64,000 nucleotides of DNA from Nocardia harenae NBRC 108248 (GCF_001612885.1 NZ_BDBH01000007.1:310001-374000), one strand, 5' to 3'. Shown: positions 40,137-48,944, counted from the stretch's first letter. Numbers and translations are program-made. The notes: generated from the letters alone by a model not told the origin.

Positions 40137-41333
40137 CTATCCCCGCGGACCGCGGTACAGCGTGACCGCACAGGCCCCGCCGAGCCCGAGATTGTGCGCG
40201 AGCCCGATCCGGGCACCCGACACCTGCCGCTCGGCCGCGAGCCCCCGCAGCTGCCAGGACAATTCGGCGCACTGCGCCAGCCCGGTGGCGCCGAGCGGGT
40301 GCCCCTTGGAGATGAGCCCGCCGGACGGGTTCACCACCCAGCGCCCGCCGTACGTGGTGCCGCCCGACTCGACCAGCGCCCCGGATTCCCCCGGCGCGCA
40401 CAACCCGAGCGCCTCGTAGGTGAGCAACTCGTTGATCGAGAAGCAGTCGTGCACCTCGAGCACGTCCACCTCCTCGATGCCGACCCCGGCCGCCTCGAAG
40501 ACCTGCCGCCCGGCCCGCCGGGTCATGGGCGTGCCCACCACGTCGATCATCGACCCGCTCGCGAAGGACTCGGCATCGTCGGTGACCAGCGCCTGCGCCG
40601 CGATCTCCACCGCCTGCCCGCCCAGCCCGTGCTCGGCGACGAAGCGCTCGCTCGCGAGCACGGCGGCCGCGGCACCGTCCGACATGGGGGAGCACTGCGA
40701 GCGGGTGAGCGGGTCGTGCACCGGCTTGTCGGCGAGCACCTGCTCGACGGTGTACGCATCCTGGAACTGCGCGTACGGGTTGCGCGTGGAGTGCTCGTGG
40801 TTCTTCACCGCCACCGCCGCCAGCTGTTCCCTCGTGGTGCCGTACACCCGCATGTGCTCGGCCGCGGCGGCGCCGAAGAACTGGGTGGTGAGCGGCGCGG
40901 TGCCGAACCCGGCCGCGGCCTTCAGCGCCGCGAGGTGCCGGTCGATGGTGGTCACCGCGGGCCGCGCCCCCGACCCGGCCATGGCCTCCTTCGTCATCTG
41001 CTCGAAGCCGACCGCGAGCGCCACCTCGGCGGCGCCGAACCGCACCCACTCCTGGGCGAGCAGCAGCGCGGAGGTGCCGGTTGCGCAGTTGTTGTTGACG
41101 TTCACCGCCGGAATCCCGGTCAGCCCCACCTCGTACAGCGCGCGCTGGCCCGCGGTCGACGGCTGGAAGACGTAGCCGACGGCGGCGCGCTGCACCCGGT
41201 CGTAGCCGATGCCCGCGTCGCCGAGCGCGCCGCTCACCGCCTCCGCCACCATCTGCGGGTAGGTCCAGTCCCGGCTCTGGATCTTCTCGAACTTCGTCAT
41301 GCCGACGCCGACGACATAGACCCGGTTGCTCAT
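40137..41333 (-). CDS. SCPx-type thiolase / lipid-transfer protein with intact catalytic Cys
   Basis: A 398-residue thiolase-superfamily enzyme. The nucleophile is present in NVNNNCATGTSALL (about residue 85), with the later motifs EVHDCFSINEL, SKGHPLGATGLAQ and AHNLGLGGACAV. It resembles the thiolase domain of sterol carrier protein X, which cleaves branched or sterol side-chain beta-ketoacyl-CoA. ATG at 41333. It is the last gene of a minus-strand run of five genes of thiolase and DUF35 type. The 40018-40136 gap shows no gene. Confidence 0.92.
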   Translation of the reverse strand: MSNRVYVVGVGMTKFEKIQSRDWTYPQMVAEAVSGALGDAGIGYDRVQRAAVGYVFQPSTAGQRALYEVGLTGIPAVNVNNNCATGTSALLLAQEWVRFGAAEVALAVGFEQMTKEAMAGSGARPAVTTIDRHLAALKAAAGFGTAPLTTQFFGAAAAEHMRVYGTTREQLAAVAVKNHEHSTRNPYAQFQDAYTVEQVLADKPVHDPLTRSQCSPMSDGAAAAVLASERFVAEHGLGGQAVEIAAQALVTDDAESFASGSMIDVVGTPMTRRAGRQVFEAAGVGIEEVDVLEVHDCFSINELLTYEALGLCAPGESGALVESGGTTYGGRWVVNPSGGLISKGHPLGATGLAQCAELSWQLRGLAAERQVSGARIGLAHNLGLGGACAVTLYRGPRG

Positions 41334-41348
41334 GCGTTCTCCTCGAAT

Positions 41349-42497
41349 TCAGGGCCGGTCGCGGCCGACGACCCACAGGGCGTGGAACTGGGAGGCGCCG
41401 CCCATGGCGTGCCCGACGGCCAGGCGCGCGCCGTCCACCTGGTGCGCGCCCGCGGTGCCGCGCACCTGCAGCGCGGCCTCGGCGAAGCGGAGCAGCCCGG
41501 TGGCGCCGGTGGGGTTGCCGGAGAGCACGCCGCCGGAGGGGTTCACCGGCAGCGCGCCGCCGAACGCGGTGCTGCCGTCGTCGACGAGCTCCCAGCCGCG
41601 GCCCACCTCGGCCAGCCCGATGTTCTCCAGCCACATGGGCTCGTACCAGCTGTACGGGATGTAGAGCTCGGCGGTGTCGATCTCCCGCGCGGGGTCGGTG
41701 ATGCCGGCCTGCCGGTAGGCGTCGGCGGCGCACTGGCGGCCCGCCTCGGGGTTCACCTCGTCGCGGCCCGCGAAGTGGCCGGTCTCGGTGCGCCAGGACA
41801 TGCCGTGGATCCAGGCGGGCGGGTGCGTGCCGCCGCCCGCGTCGTCGGCGCCGGTGACCACGATGGCGCAGGAGCCGTCGGAGGAGGGGCAGGACTCCAG
41901 GTAGCGGATGGGGTCCCAGAGCATGCGCGATTCGCGCACCTCCTCGACGGTGATGTCCGGGCGCTGGATGTGCGCGTACGGGTTGCGGGTGGCATTGAGC
42001 CGGTGGTTCACCGCCACCTGCCAGCCGATGTGCTCGGGTGCGCCGGAGCGCCGGATGTACTCGCGGATGATCGGGGCGAAGTGCGCGCCCGCGCCGGCGC
42101 CGAGGTGCGCGCTGAAGGGGAGGCCGCGGGAGAGCGCCCAGGTGAAGTCGCCCTCCGACTCCTTGGAGTAGGCGACCACCAGCACCCGCCGCGCCAGCCC
42201 CGCCCGCACCAGGTGCGCGCCGTGGATGGCGGCGTGCCCGCCGACGCTGCCACCGGTGAAGACCCTGGTCACCGGCAGCCCGCGGGCGCCCATGGCGTCG
42301 GCCAGGTAGAGCTCGGGGTTCATCACGCCGTCGAACAGGTCGGGGGTCTTGGCGAGCACCACCGCGTCGATGTCGGCGAACTCCAGCCTGGCATCGGCGA
42401 GCGCGGCGTCCACCGACTCGCGCACCATCGCCCCGATGGTGACCTCGCGCCGCTTGGCCTGCCTGCTCTGCCCGATCCCGACCACCGCGGTCCTCAT
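41349..42497 (-). CDS. Thiolase-like protein lacking the catalytic Cys (Ltp3-like)
   Basis: A 382-residue thiolase-fold protein. At the position of the nucleophilic Cys it has FTGGSVGGHAA (Ser/Val), and the GHP motif is changed to SGNPTGATG; VGHAMGGA near the end keeps a His. It cannot work as an ordinary thiolase. Related proteins paired with DUF35 domains act as aldolases in sterol side-chain degradation (Ltp2 with ChsH2; Ltp3 and Ltp4 in C24-branched sterols of Rhodococcus). ATG at 42497; 15 bases separate its stop from the next gene. Confidence 0.85.
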   Translation of the reverse strand: MRTAVVGIGQSRQAKRREVTIGAMVRESVDAALADARLEFADIDAVVLAKTPDLFDGVMNPELYLADAMGARGLPVTRVFTGGSVGGHAAIHGAHLVRAGLARRVLVVAYSKESEGDFTWALSRGLPFSAHLGAGAGAHFAPIIREYIRRSGAPEHIGWQVAVNHRLNATRNPYAHIQRPDITVEEVRESRMLWDPIRYLESCPSSDGSCAIVVTGADDAGGGTHPPAWIHGMSWRTETGHFAGRDEVNPEAGRQCAADAYRQAGITDPAREIDTAELYIPYSWYEPMWLENIGLAEVGRGWELVDDGSTAFGGALPVNPSGGVLSGNPTGATGLLRFAEAALQVRGTAGAHQVDGARLAVGHAMGGASQFHALWVVGRDRP

Positions 42498-42570
42498 CGG
42501 CCACCCTCCAGTGTTCCGCGGGACACCCGCACCCGGTCGGGCCGAGCGGCGCGCGGCCGCGGATTGTCGC

Positions 42571-43638
42571 TCATCGGCCCTCCAGCAGGCAGATCATGTT
42601 CTGTTGCAGCGCGGGGCCATTGGTGGCGTGCGCCAGCGTGCGCCCGGCCCGGCCGCGCAGGATGTGCGCGGCCGCCTCGCCGATCCGGATGAGCCCGGTG
42701 GCGGTGGCGGGGCGGCCGGTGAGCGGGCCGCCGCCCGGGTTGATCGGGGTCGCGCCGAGGCCGAGCGCGGCCGCGAGAAACGGCTCCTGATAGCTGTATT
42801 CGGTGTGCAGCTCGGCGATATCCACGTCGGCGGCGCCGAACCCGGCGAGCTCCGCCGCCTTCGCCGCCGCGCGGATCACGGTGCCGCACCGGGTGAGATC
42901 GCGCGCGCCCAGGTAGTGCGTGTCCATCCGGTGATCGATGCCGCGCAGCCACGCCGGACGCTCCGTGAGCGCCCGCGCGGTATCACCGGCGGCGAGCACG
43001 AGCACCGCCGCCGCGTCGCCCGCCGGGCCGCGGTCGTGCGCGCGCAGCGGGCTGGCGACGTACGGCGCGGCCAGCAGCTCCTCGACCGTCACCACCCCGC
43101 TGACCTGCGCGCCCGGCTCGTCCACGGCCGCGGCCAGACTCCGCGCGACCACCTCGGCCAGCTGCTTCTCGTCCAGCGCGCCCGCGGCGAGCAGCGCGGC
43201 GGCCTGCAGCCCGGCGGCGGCGTCCCGGTGCGGGCGCAGCGGCGCCAGGAAGTAGGGGTCGAGCTGGGCAGCCATCACCTGGTCCAGGTCGCTGGGGAGC
43301 GCCCCGCGGCCGATGCCGTACACCACCGCGATCTCGCCCTCGCCCAGCTGCAGCCAGGTCCACGCCTCGTGCAGCGCCCACGCGGCGTCCATCTCGACGT
43401 GCGATTCGGAGATCGGCGGCCAGGCCCCGACGGCGTCCAGCGAATCGATGTAGGCGAAGGTGCGGCCCTCGAAGAAGTCGTGGCTGCCGGAGGCCAGGAA
43501 GTCCACCCGGTCGCGGGTGATCCCGGCCGCGGCCAGCGCCCGGCGCATGACCGGGAGCAGGATCTCGGCCATGTCGGCCTCGCGGTCGGCCGCGCGCCCC
43601 GGTGACCGCTCGTACGCCACCACCGCGACATCACGCAT
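42571..43638 (-). CDS. Divergent thiolase-like protein (Ltp4-like)
   Basis: A 355-residue thiolase-fold protein. In the nucleophile region it reads HVEMDAAWALHEA with no Cys, and the late loops are GGPLTGRPATATG and AHATNGPALQQ. It is more diverged than its neighbour. ATG at 43638 overlaps the DUF35 gene by 8 bases; GTG at 43644 is possible. Size and gene order (DUF35, this gene, Ltp3-like) mirror Rv3521-Rv3522-Rv3523. It probably forms a complex with the DUF35 protein and the Ltp3-like protein in a retro-aldol step; this is inference. Confidence 0.8.
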   Translation of the reverse strand: MRDVAVVAYERSPGRAADREADMAEILLPVMRRALAAAGITRDRVDFLASGSHDFFEGRTFAYIDSLDAVGAWPPISESHVEMDAAWALHEAWTWLQLGEGEIAVVYGIGRGALPSDLDQVMAAQLDPYFLAPLRPHRDAAAGLQAAALLAAGALDEKQLAEVVARSLAAAVDEPGAQVSGVVTVEELLAAPYVASPLRAHDRGPAGDAAAVLVLAAGDTARALTERPAWLRGIDHRMDTHYLGARDLTRCGTVIRAAAKAAELAGFGAADVDIAELHTEYSYQEPFLAAALGLGATPINPGGGPLTGRPATATGLIRIGEAAAHILRGRAGRTLAHATNGPALQQNMICLLEGR

Positions 43639-44080
43639 GGGCACCCCCGGTCGGCCGGAAGTAGCGGATGCTGTCCAGCGAGTGCGTCAGCTCGGCGTCG
43701 TCGGCCCACACCGGCTCCACCTCCGTGCCGATCTCCAGTGCGTCGGAGCCGATCTCGCGCACCAGGTGCATGAGCCTGGTGTCGGCGCCGTGCACCTGGA
43801 TCTGCGCGACGACGTACGGCGGGTCGAACCGCTGCCCGGGGAACGGGAAGTTCACTACGCAGAAGGTGCGCACGGTGCCGGTGCCCGCCAGCGGAAAGGG
43901 CGCGGAGAGCTCGGTGAGGCAGCGCGAACAGAACTCCGGCGGCGGCAGGTACACCTGCGCGCAGCCGGGGCAGCGCCGGGCCAGCAGCTCGCGCCGTGCG
44001 AGGCCGCGCAGGAAGAGCGAGCGCCCGCCGCCTGCCACGTAGGTGTAGTCCATCCTGAACGGGCTGGTGAACGTGGTCAC
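43631..44080 (-). CDS. DUF35 OB-fold protein with rubredoxin-like zinc ribbon
   Basis: A 149-residue protein. The zinc ribbon CPGC-x10-CSRC (residues 37-54) is followed by an OB-fold (GTGTVRTFCVVNFPFPGQRFDP, seen in parts as GTGTVRTFCVVN and PPYVVAQIQV). Such proteins bind CoA esters and partner thiolase-like aldolases. GTG at 44080 overlaps the previous gene's stop (GTGA). The pair of adjacent DUF35 genes corresponds to one fused gene in M. tuberculosis (Rv3521). Confidence 0.85.
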   Translation of the reverse strand: MTTFTSPFRMDYTYVAGGGRSLFLRGLARRELLARRCPGCAQVYLPPPEFCSRCLTELSAPFPLAGTGTVRTFCVVNFPFPGQRFDPPYVVAQIQVHGADTRLMHLVREIGSDALEIGTEVEPVWADDAELTHSLDSIRYFRPTGGAHA

Positions 44081-44556
44081 CGGGGCGGGCAGGGGCACGG
44101 GTCCTCCAGGGGCTCGAAGCAGACGATGTCGCGGATGCTCCCCTCCCGCTCCGCGCGCCAGCGCACCCTGACCCGCAGCCCCGGCGTGATCCGATCCAGC
44201 TCCCCGCCGACGTCGACCGCGTGGAAGAGCGCACCCTCGGTGCCGTCGATCCGGATCAGCGCCCAGGCGAAGTGGCCGGGGCCGAGCTCGTCGCTCTCCC
44301 GGCTCGGCACCCCGGTCCAGCCGAGCACCGTGCCGACATCGGGGAGTGGAACGAGTTCGCCGGTGGGGCGCGCGGTCTCCGGGTCGATCTCCAGCGGCGG
44401 GCAGAGCACGGTGCCGCGATCGGTGCGGGCGCCGTAGAGCCGCGCCTCGCGGAGCCCGCCGAAGAACACGCCGAGCGTGGGGCCCACCGTGCGGGTGAAC
44501 GGGAACTCGACGCTGTAGGGCGCGGTGAGGCTGGATTCGGCGGGTTCGCTCGGCAT
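44077..44556 (-). CDS. DUF35/OB-fold-like partner protein, first gene of the thiolase operon
   Basis: A 159-residue protein starting at ATG 44556 with GGAGG upstream. It opens YSVEFPFTRTVGPTLGVFFGGLRE and ends with an OB-type domain (ALIRIDGTEGALFHAVDVGG then RVRVRWRAEREG). The zinc cysteines seen in its neighbour are absent. Together the two proteins look like the N- and C-terminal halves of the Rv3521-type double protein. It is divergent from the aldehyde dehydrogenase gene across a regulatory region with two palindromes. Confidence 0.8.
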   Translation of the reverse strand: MPSEPAESSLTAPYSVEFPFTRTVGPTLGVFFGGLREARLYGARTDRGTVLCPPLEIDPETARPTGELVPLPDVGTVLGWTGVPSRESDELGPGHFAWALIRIDGTEGALFHAVDVGGELDRITPGLRVRVRWRAEREGSIRDIVCFEPLEDPCPCPPR

Positions 44557-44614
44557 GGCGCCTCCGGGTGGGGTAGGGATCGCCCACCGATCGTGGACCG
44601 GGGCCGCACCGTTG

Positions 44615-44630
44615 TCAATCAACTGATTGA
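44615..44630. promoter_or_regulatory. Perfect palindrome TCAATCA-AC-TGATTGA
   Basis: Seven-base arms around a 2-base centre, 59 bases upstream of the thiolase-operon start at 44556. The symmetry suits a TetR-type dimer other than KstR. The TetR gene at 37391 is a nearby candidate. Confidence 0.6.
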
Positions 44631-44698
44631 ACGCTCGCGAGCCGGTGCGCCCGGACTGGTGTACAGGTGCGCGCCGGTGTCGTAAGCTCGAGCATAAT

Positions 44699-44712
44699 TA
44701 GAACCTGTTCCA
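44699..44712 (+). promoter_or_regulatory. KstR-like operator before the aldehyde dehydrogenase
   Basis: TAGAACCTGTTCCA fits tnnAACnnGTTnnA. It sits 23 bases upstream of the ATG at 44735, directly after CATAAT (44693-44698), a likely -10. Confidence 0.75.
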
Positions 44713-44734
44713 CCATTTGGTGTGAGGAGATCGC

Positions 44735-46267
44735 ATGGCCATCGTCGAAGCGCTGACGCCAACCGCCGACGGGCATCGCAGGCTCGGCCTGCGCTCGCCC
44801 GCGGACGGGGCGGATGTCGGCGAGATCGTGGTGCGCACACCGGAGGAGGTGACCGCGGCGATCGCGAAGGCCCGCGCGGCCCAGCCCGGCTGGGCCGCGC
44901 GCCCGGTCTCCGAGCGCGCCGCGATCATTCGGCAGGCGGTGCAGGTGCTGGTGAACCGGCGCGCGGAGATCGCCGCGACGGTCCGCGGCGAGACCGGCAA
45001 GCCGCTGGTCGAGGCGCTGGCCGTGGAGATCCTGCCGTCCTGCGACTTCCTGAACTACTGGAGCGGCCGCGCGCCCAAGGACCTGGCCGACGAGAAGCGG
45101 CGGCTGCACGGCTACCTGGCGCCGCTGAAGAAGCTGGTGGTCGGGTACCGGCCGCTCGGCGTGGTCGGCGTGATCACGCCGTGGAACGGCCCGTTCGTGC
45201 TCTCCATCAACCCGGTCGCGCAGGCGCTGCTCGCCGGGAACGCGGTGCTGCTCAAGCCCTCCGAGGTGACCCCGCACTCCGGCGAGTGGGCGGTCAGGGT
45301 GCTGCACGAGGCAGGCGTTCCGGCGGACGTGCTCCAGGTGCTGCACGGCGACGGCGAGACCGGCGCGGCCCTGGTCGACGGCGATATCGACAAGATCTCG
45401 TTCACCGGGAGCGTGCCGACGGGCAAGCGGATCGCGGCGGCCTGCGCCGAGCGGCTCATCCCGTGCACGCTGGAGCTCGGCGGCAAGGACGCCATGATCG
45501 TCTGCGCCGACGCGGATCTGGAGCGGGCGTCGGCGGGCGCGGTGTACCTGTCGATGTTCAACAGCGGGCAGGTGTGCGTCGGCGTGGAGCGCGTCTACGT
45601 GGTGGAGAGCATCGCCGAGGAGTTCATCGCCAAGGTGCGGGAGAAGGCCGCGGCGGTGACCTACGGCGCGAACAAGGATGTGGGCCCGCTCTTCTGGGAT
45701 CGCCAGCTGGACATCGTCAGCAAGCACGTGCAGGACGCCAGGGACAAGGGCGCCACCGTGCTGCTCGGCGGCGAGCAGGACACCGCGGACGGGGTCTACT
45801 TCCAGCCGACCGTGGTCGTGGACGTCACGCACGACATGGAGCTCATGCGCGAGGAGACCTTCGGCCCGATCGTCTCGATCATGTGCGTCGCCGACGAGGA
45901 CGAGGCGGTCCGGCGCGCCAACGACAGCGCCTACGGCCTGAGCGGCAGCGTCTTCACCCGGGACCGGGAGAAGGCGGTGCGGCTGGCGCGCAGGCTGCAC
46001 ACCGGGTCGGTGGTGCACAACGACGCCTCGGTCATCTACGGGGTGCCGGAGGCGCCGTTCGGCGGGCGCAAGGACAGCGGGCTCGGGCAGGTCAACGGCA
46101 TCGACGCACTGCGCGGGTTCACGCACGCCCAGCCGGTGCTGATCGACCGCTGGGGGCCGAAGAAGGAGAGCATCTGGTACCCGTACGCCGACCAGATGGT
46201 GCAGACGCTGGATCGCACCATCCGGCTCGGCTTCGGCAGCAAGCTCGCGCGCAGACTCATGCGCTGA
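44735..46267 (+). CDS. NAD(P)-dependent aldehyde dehydrogenase
   Basis: A 510-residue ALDH. The oxyanion Asn is in VITPWNGPF, the cofactor Lys in LLKPSEVTP, the NAD loop in SFTGSVPTGKRI, the Glu in CTLELGGKDAM, and the catalytic Cys in NSGQVCVGVERVYV. The full ETFGPIVSI block follows. ATG at 44735 with GGAG upstream. The KstR-like box and neighbours suggest oxidation of an aldehyde produced by the aldolase step. Confidence 0.93.
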   Translation: MAIVEALTPTADGHRRLGLRSPADGADVGEIVVRTPEEVTAAIAKARAAQPGWAARPVSERAAIIRQAVQVLVNRRAEIAATVRGETGKPLVEALAVEILPSCDFLNYWSGRAPKDLADEKRRLHGYLAPLKKLVVGYRPLGVVGVITPWNGPFVLSINPVAQALLAGNAVLLKPSEVTPHSGEWAVRVLHEAGVPADVLQVLHGDGETGAALVDGDIDKISFTGSVPTGKRIAAACAERLIPCTLELGGKDAMIVCADADLERASAGAVYLSMFNSGQVCVGVERVYVVESIAEEFIAKVREKAAAVTYGANKDVGPLFWDRQLDIVSKHVQDARDKGATVLLGGEQDTADGVYFQPTVVVDVTHDMELMREETFGPIVSIMCVADEDEAVRRANDSAYGLSGSVFTRDREKAVRLARRLHTGSVVHNDASVIYGVPEAPFGGRKDSGLGQVNGIDALRGFTHAQPVLIDRWGPKKESIWYPYADQMVQTLDRTIRLGFGSKLARRLMR

Positions 46268-46291
46268 GACCTGCGGGGGGCCGGTTCCGGA

Positions 46292-47176
46292 TCAGGGATC
46301 GGCCGGACGGAGGGTGCCTGCCGCCGCGATGGCGATGGCGGCGGCCAGCGCGTCGAGGGCGGGCGACTCCACCTTCCACTGCTGCCAGTAGAGCGGCACG
46401 TCCACGGTGGCGTCGCCGTCGATCGCGGCCAGCTCCGGCGCCGCCGTGAGCTGCGCTTCGGCGACCATGCCCCAGCCGAGGCCGAGCCGGATGGCGGCGA
46501 CGTAGGCGTGCGGGGTCGGGACGAAGTGCCGCGGCGCCGTCACCGGCCGCCGAGTGCGTTTGCGCAGGTACTCCTCCTGCAGACTGTCCTTGCGGTCGAA
46601 GTTCACCACGGGGGCGCGGGCCAGGGATTCGGCGTCGGCGCCGTCCGGGAACCAGGTCGCCGCGAACTCCGGCGCCGCCATCGGCCGGTACCGCATGCTG
46701 CCGAGCGGGCGCACCGAGCAGCCCTGCACCGCGCGGCGGGTCGCGGTGATGGCGGCGACCACGGTGCCGTCGCGGAGCAGGGCGGTGGTGTGCTCCTCGT
46801 CCTCCCGGTGGATCTCGAAGCTCAGCCCCGGTGGGGTGCGGGCCAGCGCGGGCATCACCCAGGTGTCGAGCGAGTCGGCGTTCACCGCGAACGGGAGCCG
46901 CACCCGGCCGCTCCCGGATTCCGCTTGCAGTTCGCGGGCGGTCTCCCCGACCAAGAGCTCGAGCTGCCTGGCGAGGCGGAGCACGGTGGCGCCGGATTCG
47001 GTGGGGCGCACCGGCTTCACCCGCTGGACGAGGATGCGGCCCGCCGCGTCCTCCAGTGCCTTGATGCGCTGGCTCAGGGCGGACGGCGTGATGTGCAGGG
47101 TGCGGGCGGCGGCCTCGAAGGTGCCCTCGGTGACGGCGGCGCTCAGCGCTCGCAGTTGGTCGAGCTGCAGGTCCAT
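46292..47176 (-). CDS. lysG: LysR-family regulator LysG (ArgP)
   Basis: A 294-residue LysR protein. The winged HTH is at residues 4-60 (LDQLRALSAAVTEGTFEAAAR then PSALSQRIKALE), and the ArgP-type effector domain carries RLPFAVNADSLDTW. It is divergent from a lysE-type exporter across 69 bases, the classic lysG-lysE arrangement, and should activate the exporter when basic amino acids accumulate. It is convergent with the aldehyde dehydrogenase gene. Confidence 0.93.
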   Translation of the reverse strand: MDLQLDQLRALSAAVTEGTFEAAARTLHITPSALSQRIKALEDAAGRILVQRVKPVRPTESGATVLRLARQLELLVGETARELQAESGSGRVRLPFAVNADSLDTWVMPALARTPPGLSFEIHREDEEHTTALLRDGTVVAAITATRRAVQGCSVRPLGSMRYRPMAAPEFAATWFPDGADAESLARAPVVNFDRKDSLQEEYLRKRTRRPVTAPRHFVPTPHAYVAAIRLGLGWGMVAEAQLTAAPELAAIDGDATVDVPLYWQQWKVESPALDALAAAIAIAAAGTLRPADP

Positions 47177-47245
47177 TCAGAAATTCTAATGGTGCGTGAA
47201 AATCATCAGCTGGACTGTTCGGTGCGGCGTTCCTAACTTGACGGG

Positions 47246-47986
47246 GTGACCTCGACTCTCGCCGGTTTCGGCTTCGGACTCTCCCTCATCGTCGCGATCG
47301 GTGCGCAGAACGCGTATGTGCTGCGGCAGGGGATCGCCCGCACGCACGTGGGTGCGGTGGTTGCGGTGTGCGCGGCGTCGGATGTGCTGCTCATCGCGGC
47401 CGGGGTCGGCGGGTTCGGGGCCGTGCTGCGAGCGGTGCCCGAGGTGCTGGTGGTGGCGCGGTGGGCCGGGGCGGCGTTCCTGTTCGGGTACGCGGTGCTG
47501 GCCCTGCGGCGGGCGTGGAGTCCGGCCGGGTTGGTTCCGGCCGCCGATCCCGAGCCGGGCCGCGCGGAGTCCGCGCTGGTGCCGGTGGGGGCGGCAGCGG
47601 GTGGTGACGCCGTCGACGGCGGTGCGGCCCCCGGCGGGGCCGGTCCGGACCTGGGACGGGCGGGTGCACCGGCGATCCGGCCGCTCCGCTCCGCACCGGC
47701 GCTGGGCGCGACCATCGCGACCACCCTCGCCCTGACCTGGCTCAACCCGCACGTCTACCTGGACACCGTGGTCCTGCTCGGCTCCTTCGCCTCGGCCCAC
47801 GCGGGCGCGGACCGGTGGTATCTCGCGGCGGGCGCCATGACCGCCAGCGTCCTGTGGTTCCTGGCGCTCGGCTACGGTGCCCGCCTGCTCGGCCCGCTCT
47901 TCGCCCGCCCCGGCGCCTGGCGCGTGCTGGACGCGGGCATCGCGCTGATCATGCTCGCGCTCGGCGCCGGGCTGCTGCTCGGCTGA
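47246..47986 (+). CDS. lysE: LysE-family amino acid exporter
   Basis: A 246-residue integral membrane exporter. The N-terminal signature GFGFGLSLIVAIGAQNAYVLRQG and the later TLALTWLNPHVYLDTVVLLG, seen in parts (LNPHVYLDT), identify the LysE family, which exports lysine and arginine with proton exchange. Between helices 3 and 4 there is an unusually long Gly/Ala/Pro-rich loop (about residues 90-150). GTG at 47246. Regulated by the divergent lysG. Confidence 0.92.
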   Translation: MTSTLAGFGFGLSLIVAIGAQNAYVLRQGIARTHVGAVVAVCAASDVLLIAAGVGGFGAVLRAVPEVLVVARWAGAAFLFGYAVLALRRAWSPAGLVPAADPEPGRAESALVPVGAAAGGDAVDGGAAPGGAGPDLGRAGAPAIRPLRSAPALGATIATTLALTWLNPHVYLDTVVLLGSFASAHAGADRWYLAAGAMTASVLWFLALGYGARLLGPLFARPGAWRVLDAGIALIMLALGAGLLLG

Positions 47987-47987
47987 G

Positions 47988-48725
47988 TCAGGACTTGTGC
48001 GGCACCCCGACGGTGAGCCCGCCGTCCACCACGAACTCCGCGCCGGTCGAGTACGAGGACTCGTCCGAGGCCAGGAAGACCACCAGCGCCGACACCTCCT
48101 CCGGCTCGGCCCCGCGACCGAGCGGGATCTGCAGGAAGTCCTCCGGAATCCCCTCGGTCATGGGCGTGCGGATGAGCCCCGGGTGCACCGAGTTCACCCG
48201 GATGCCCTGCGGCGCCAGCTCCAGCGCCGCCGACTTGGTGAGCCCGCGCACCGCGAACTTGGTCGCCACGTACCCGTGCAGCCCCGCGCTCCCGCGCATC
48301 CCCTCCACCGAGGAAATGTTCACGATCGACCCGCCGCCCGACGTCTTCAGCAGCGGGACCGCGGCCCGCATGCCGAGGAAGGTGCCGGTCAGGTTGATAT
48401 CGATGATCTTCTGCCACTCGCTCAGCTCGAAGTCGGGCAGCAGGTTCCCGTTCGCGATCCCGGCATTGTTGACCAGTACGTGCAGCCCGCCGAAGGTCTC
48501 CTCCGCGGTGCGCACCGCGGCGTCCCACGCCGCCGGATCGCGGACGTCCAGCGGGACGTAGACCGCGGCGTCGCCGAGCTCGGCGGCGAGCGCCGCGCCC
48601 GGCTCGTCCAGGATGTCGCCGAGCACCACCCGTCCGCCCTCGGCCACCACCGCCCTGGCGTGCGCGGCCCCCATGCCGCGGGCCGCGCCGCTGATCAGTG
48701 CCACTTTGCCGCTGAGTCGGCTCAC
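47988..48725 (-). CDS. Short-chain dehydrogenase, paralogue of the gene at 38108
   Basis: A 245-residue SDR with GAARGMGAAH, LVNNAGIANG, catalytic NISSVEG, YxxxK in HGYVATKFA and HPGLIRTPM. It is close along its whole length to the SDR at 38108 and ends in the same GVPHKS tail. Asp after the second strand (LGDILDE) implies NAD. GTG at 48725 has GGAG upstream. Probably a hydroxysteroid dehydrogenase-type enzyme. The stop lies 1 base from the lysE stop. The 48726-48944 gap shows no gene. Confidence 0.92.
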   Translation of the reverse strand: MSRLSGKVALISGAARGMGAAHARAVVAEGGRVVLGDILDEPGAALAAELGDAAVYVPLDVRDPAAWDAAVRTAEETFGGLHVLVNNAGIANGNLLPDFELSEWQKIIDINLTGTFLGMRAAVPLLKTSGGGSIVNISSVEGMRGSAGLHGYVATKFAVRGLTKSAALELAPQGIRVNSVHPGLIRTPMTEGIPEDFLQIPLGRGAEPEEVSALVVFLASDESSYSTGAEFVVDGGLTVGVPHKS

Positions 48726-48944
48726 CGGATCTCCTCACGTAGGTCGAGCGTCGGCACCGAACTTACGCCGCTCACCGCTGTATCCAGGTGTTGCGGATAC
48801 TCCGTACCCGTGGTTGCGGTGCCGGAGTTTCCGTCGCTGCTGTGCGGTGCCGCAGGTACTTTCGTGCGTCCACCCCGCCGAGCGAGTTTCTCCCGTGCGT
48901 CTCCCGCGCCGCGGGCGGCCGCCCGGTGCTCCATGTCCGAGCGC

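Noticed and set aside
38605..42504. A 1,299-codon minus-strand open frame
   Set aside because: It overlaps the thiolase genes out of frame and lies antisense to the DHDPR-like gene, all of which have clear family motifs.
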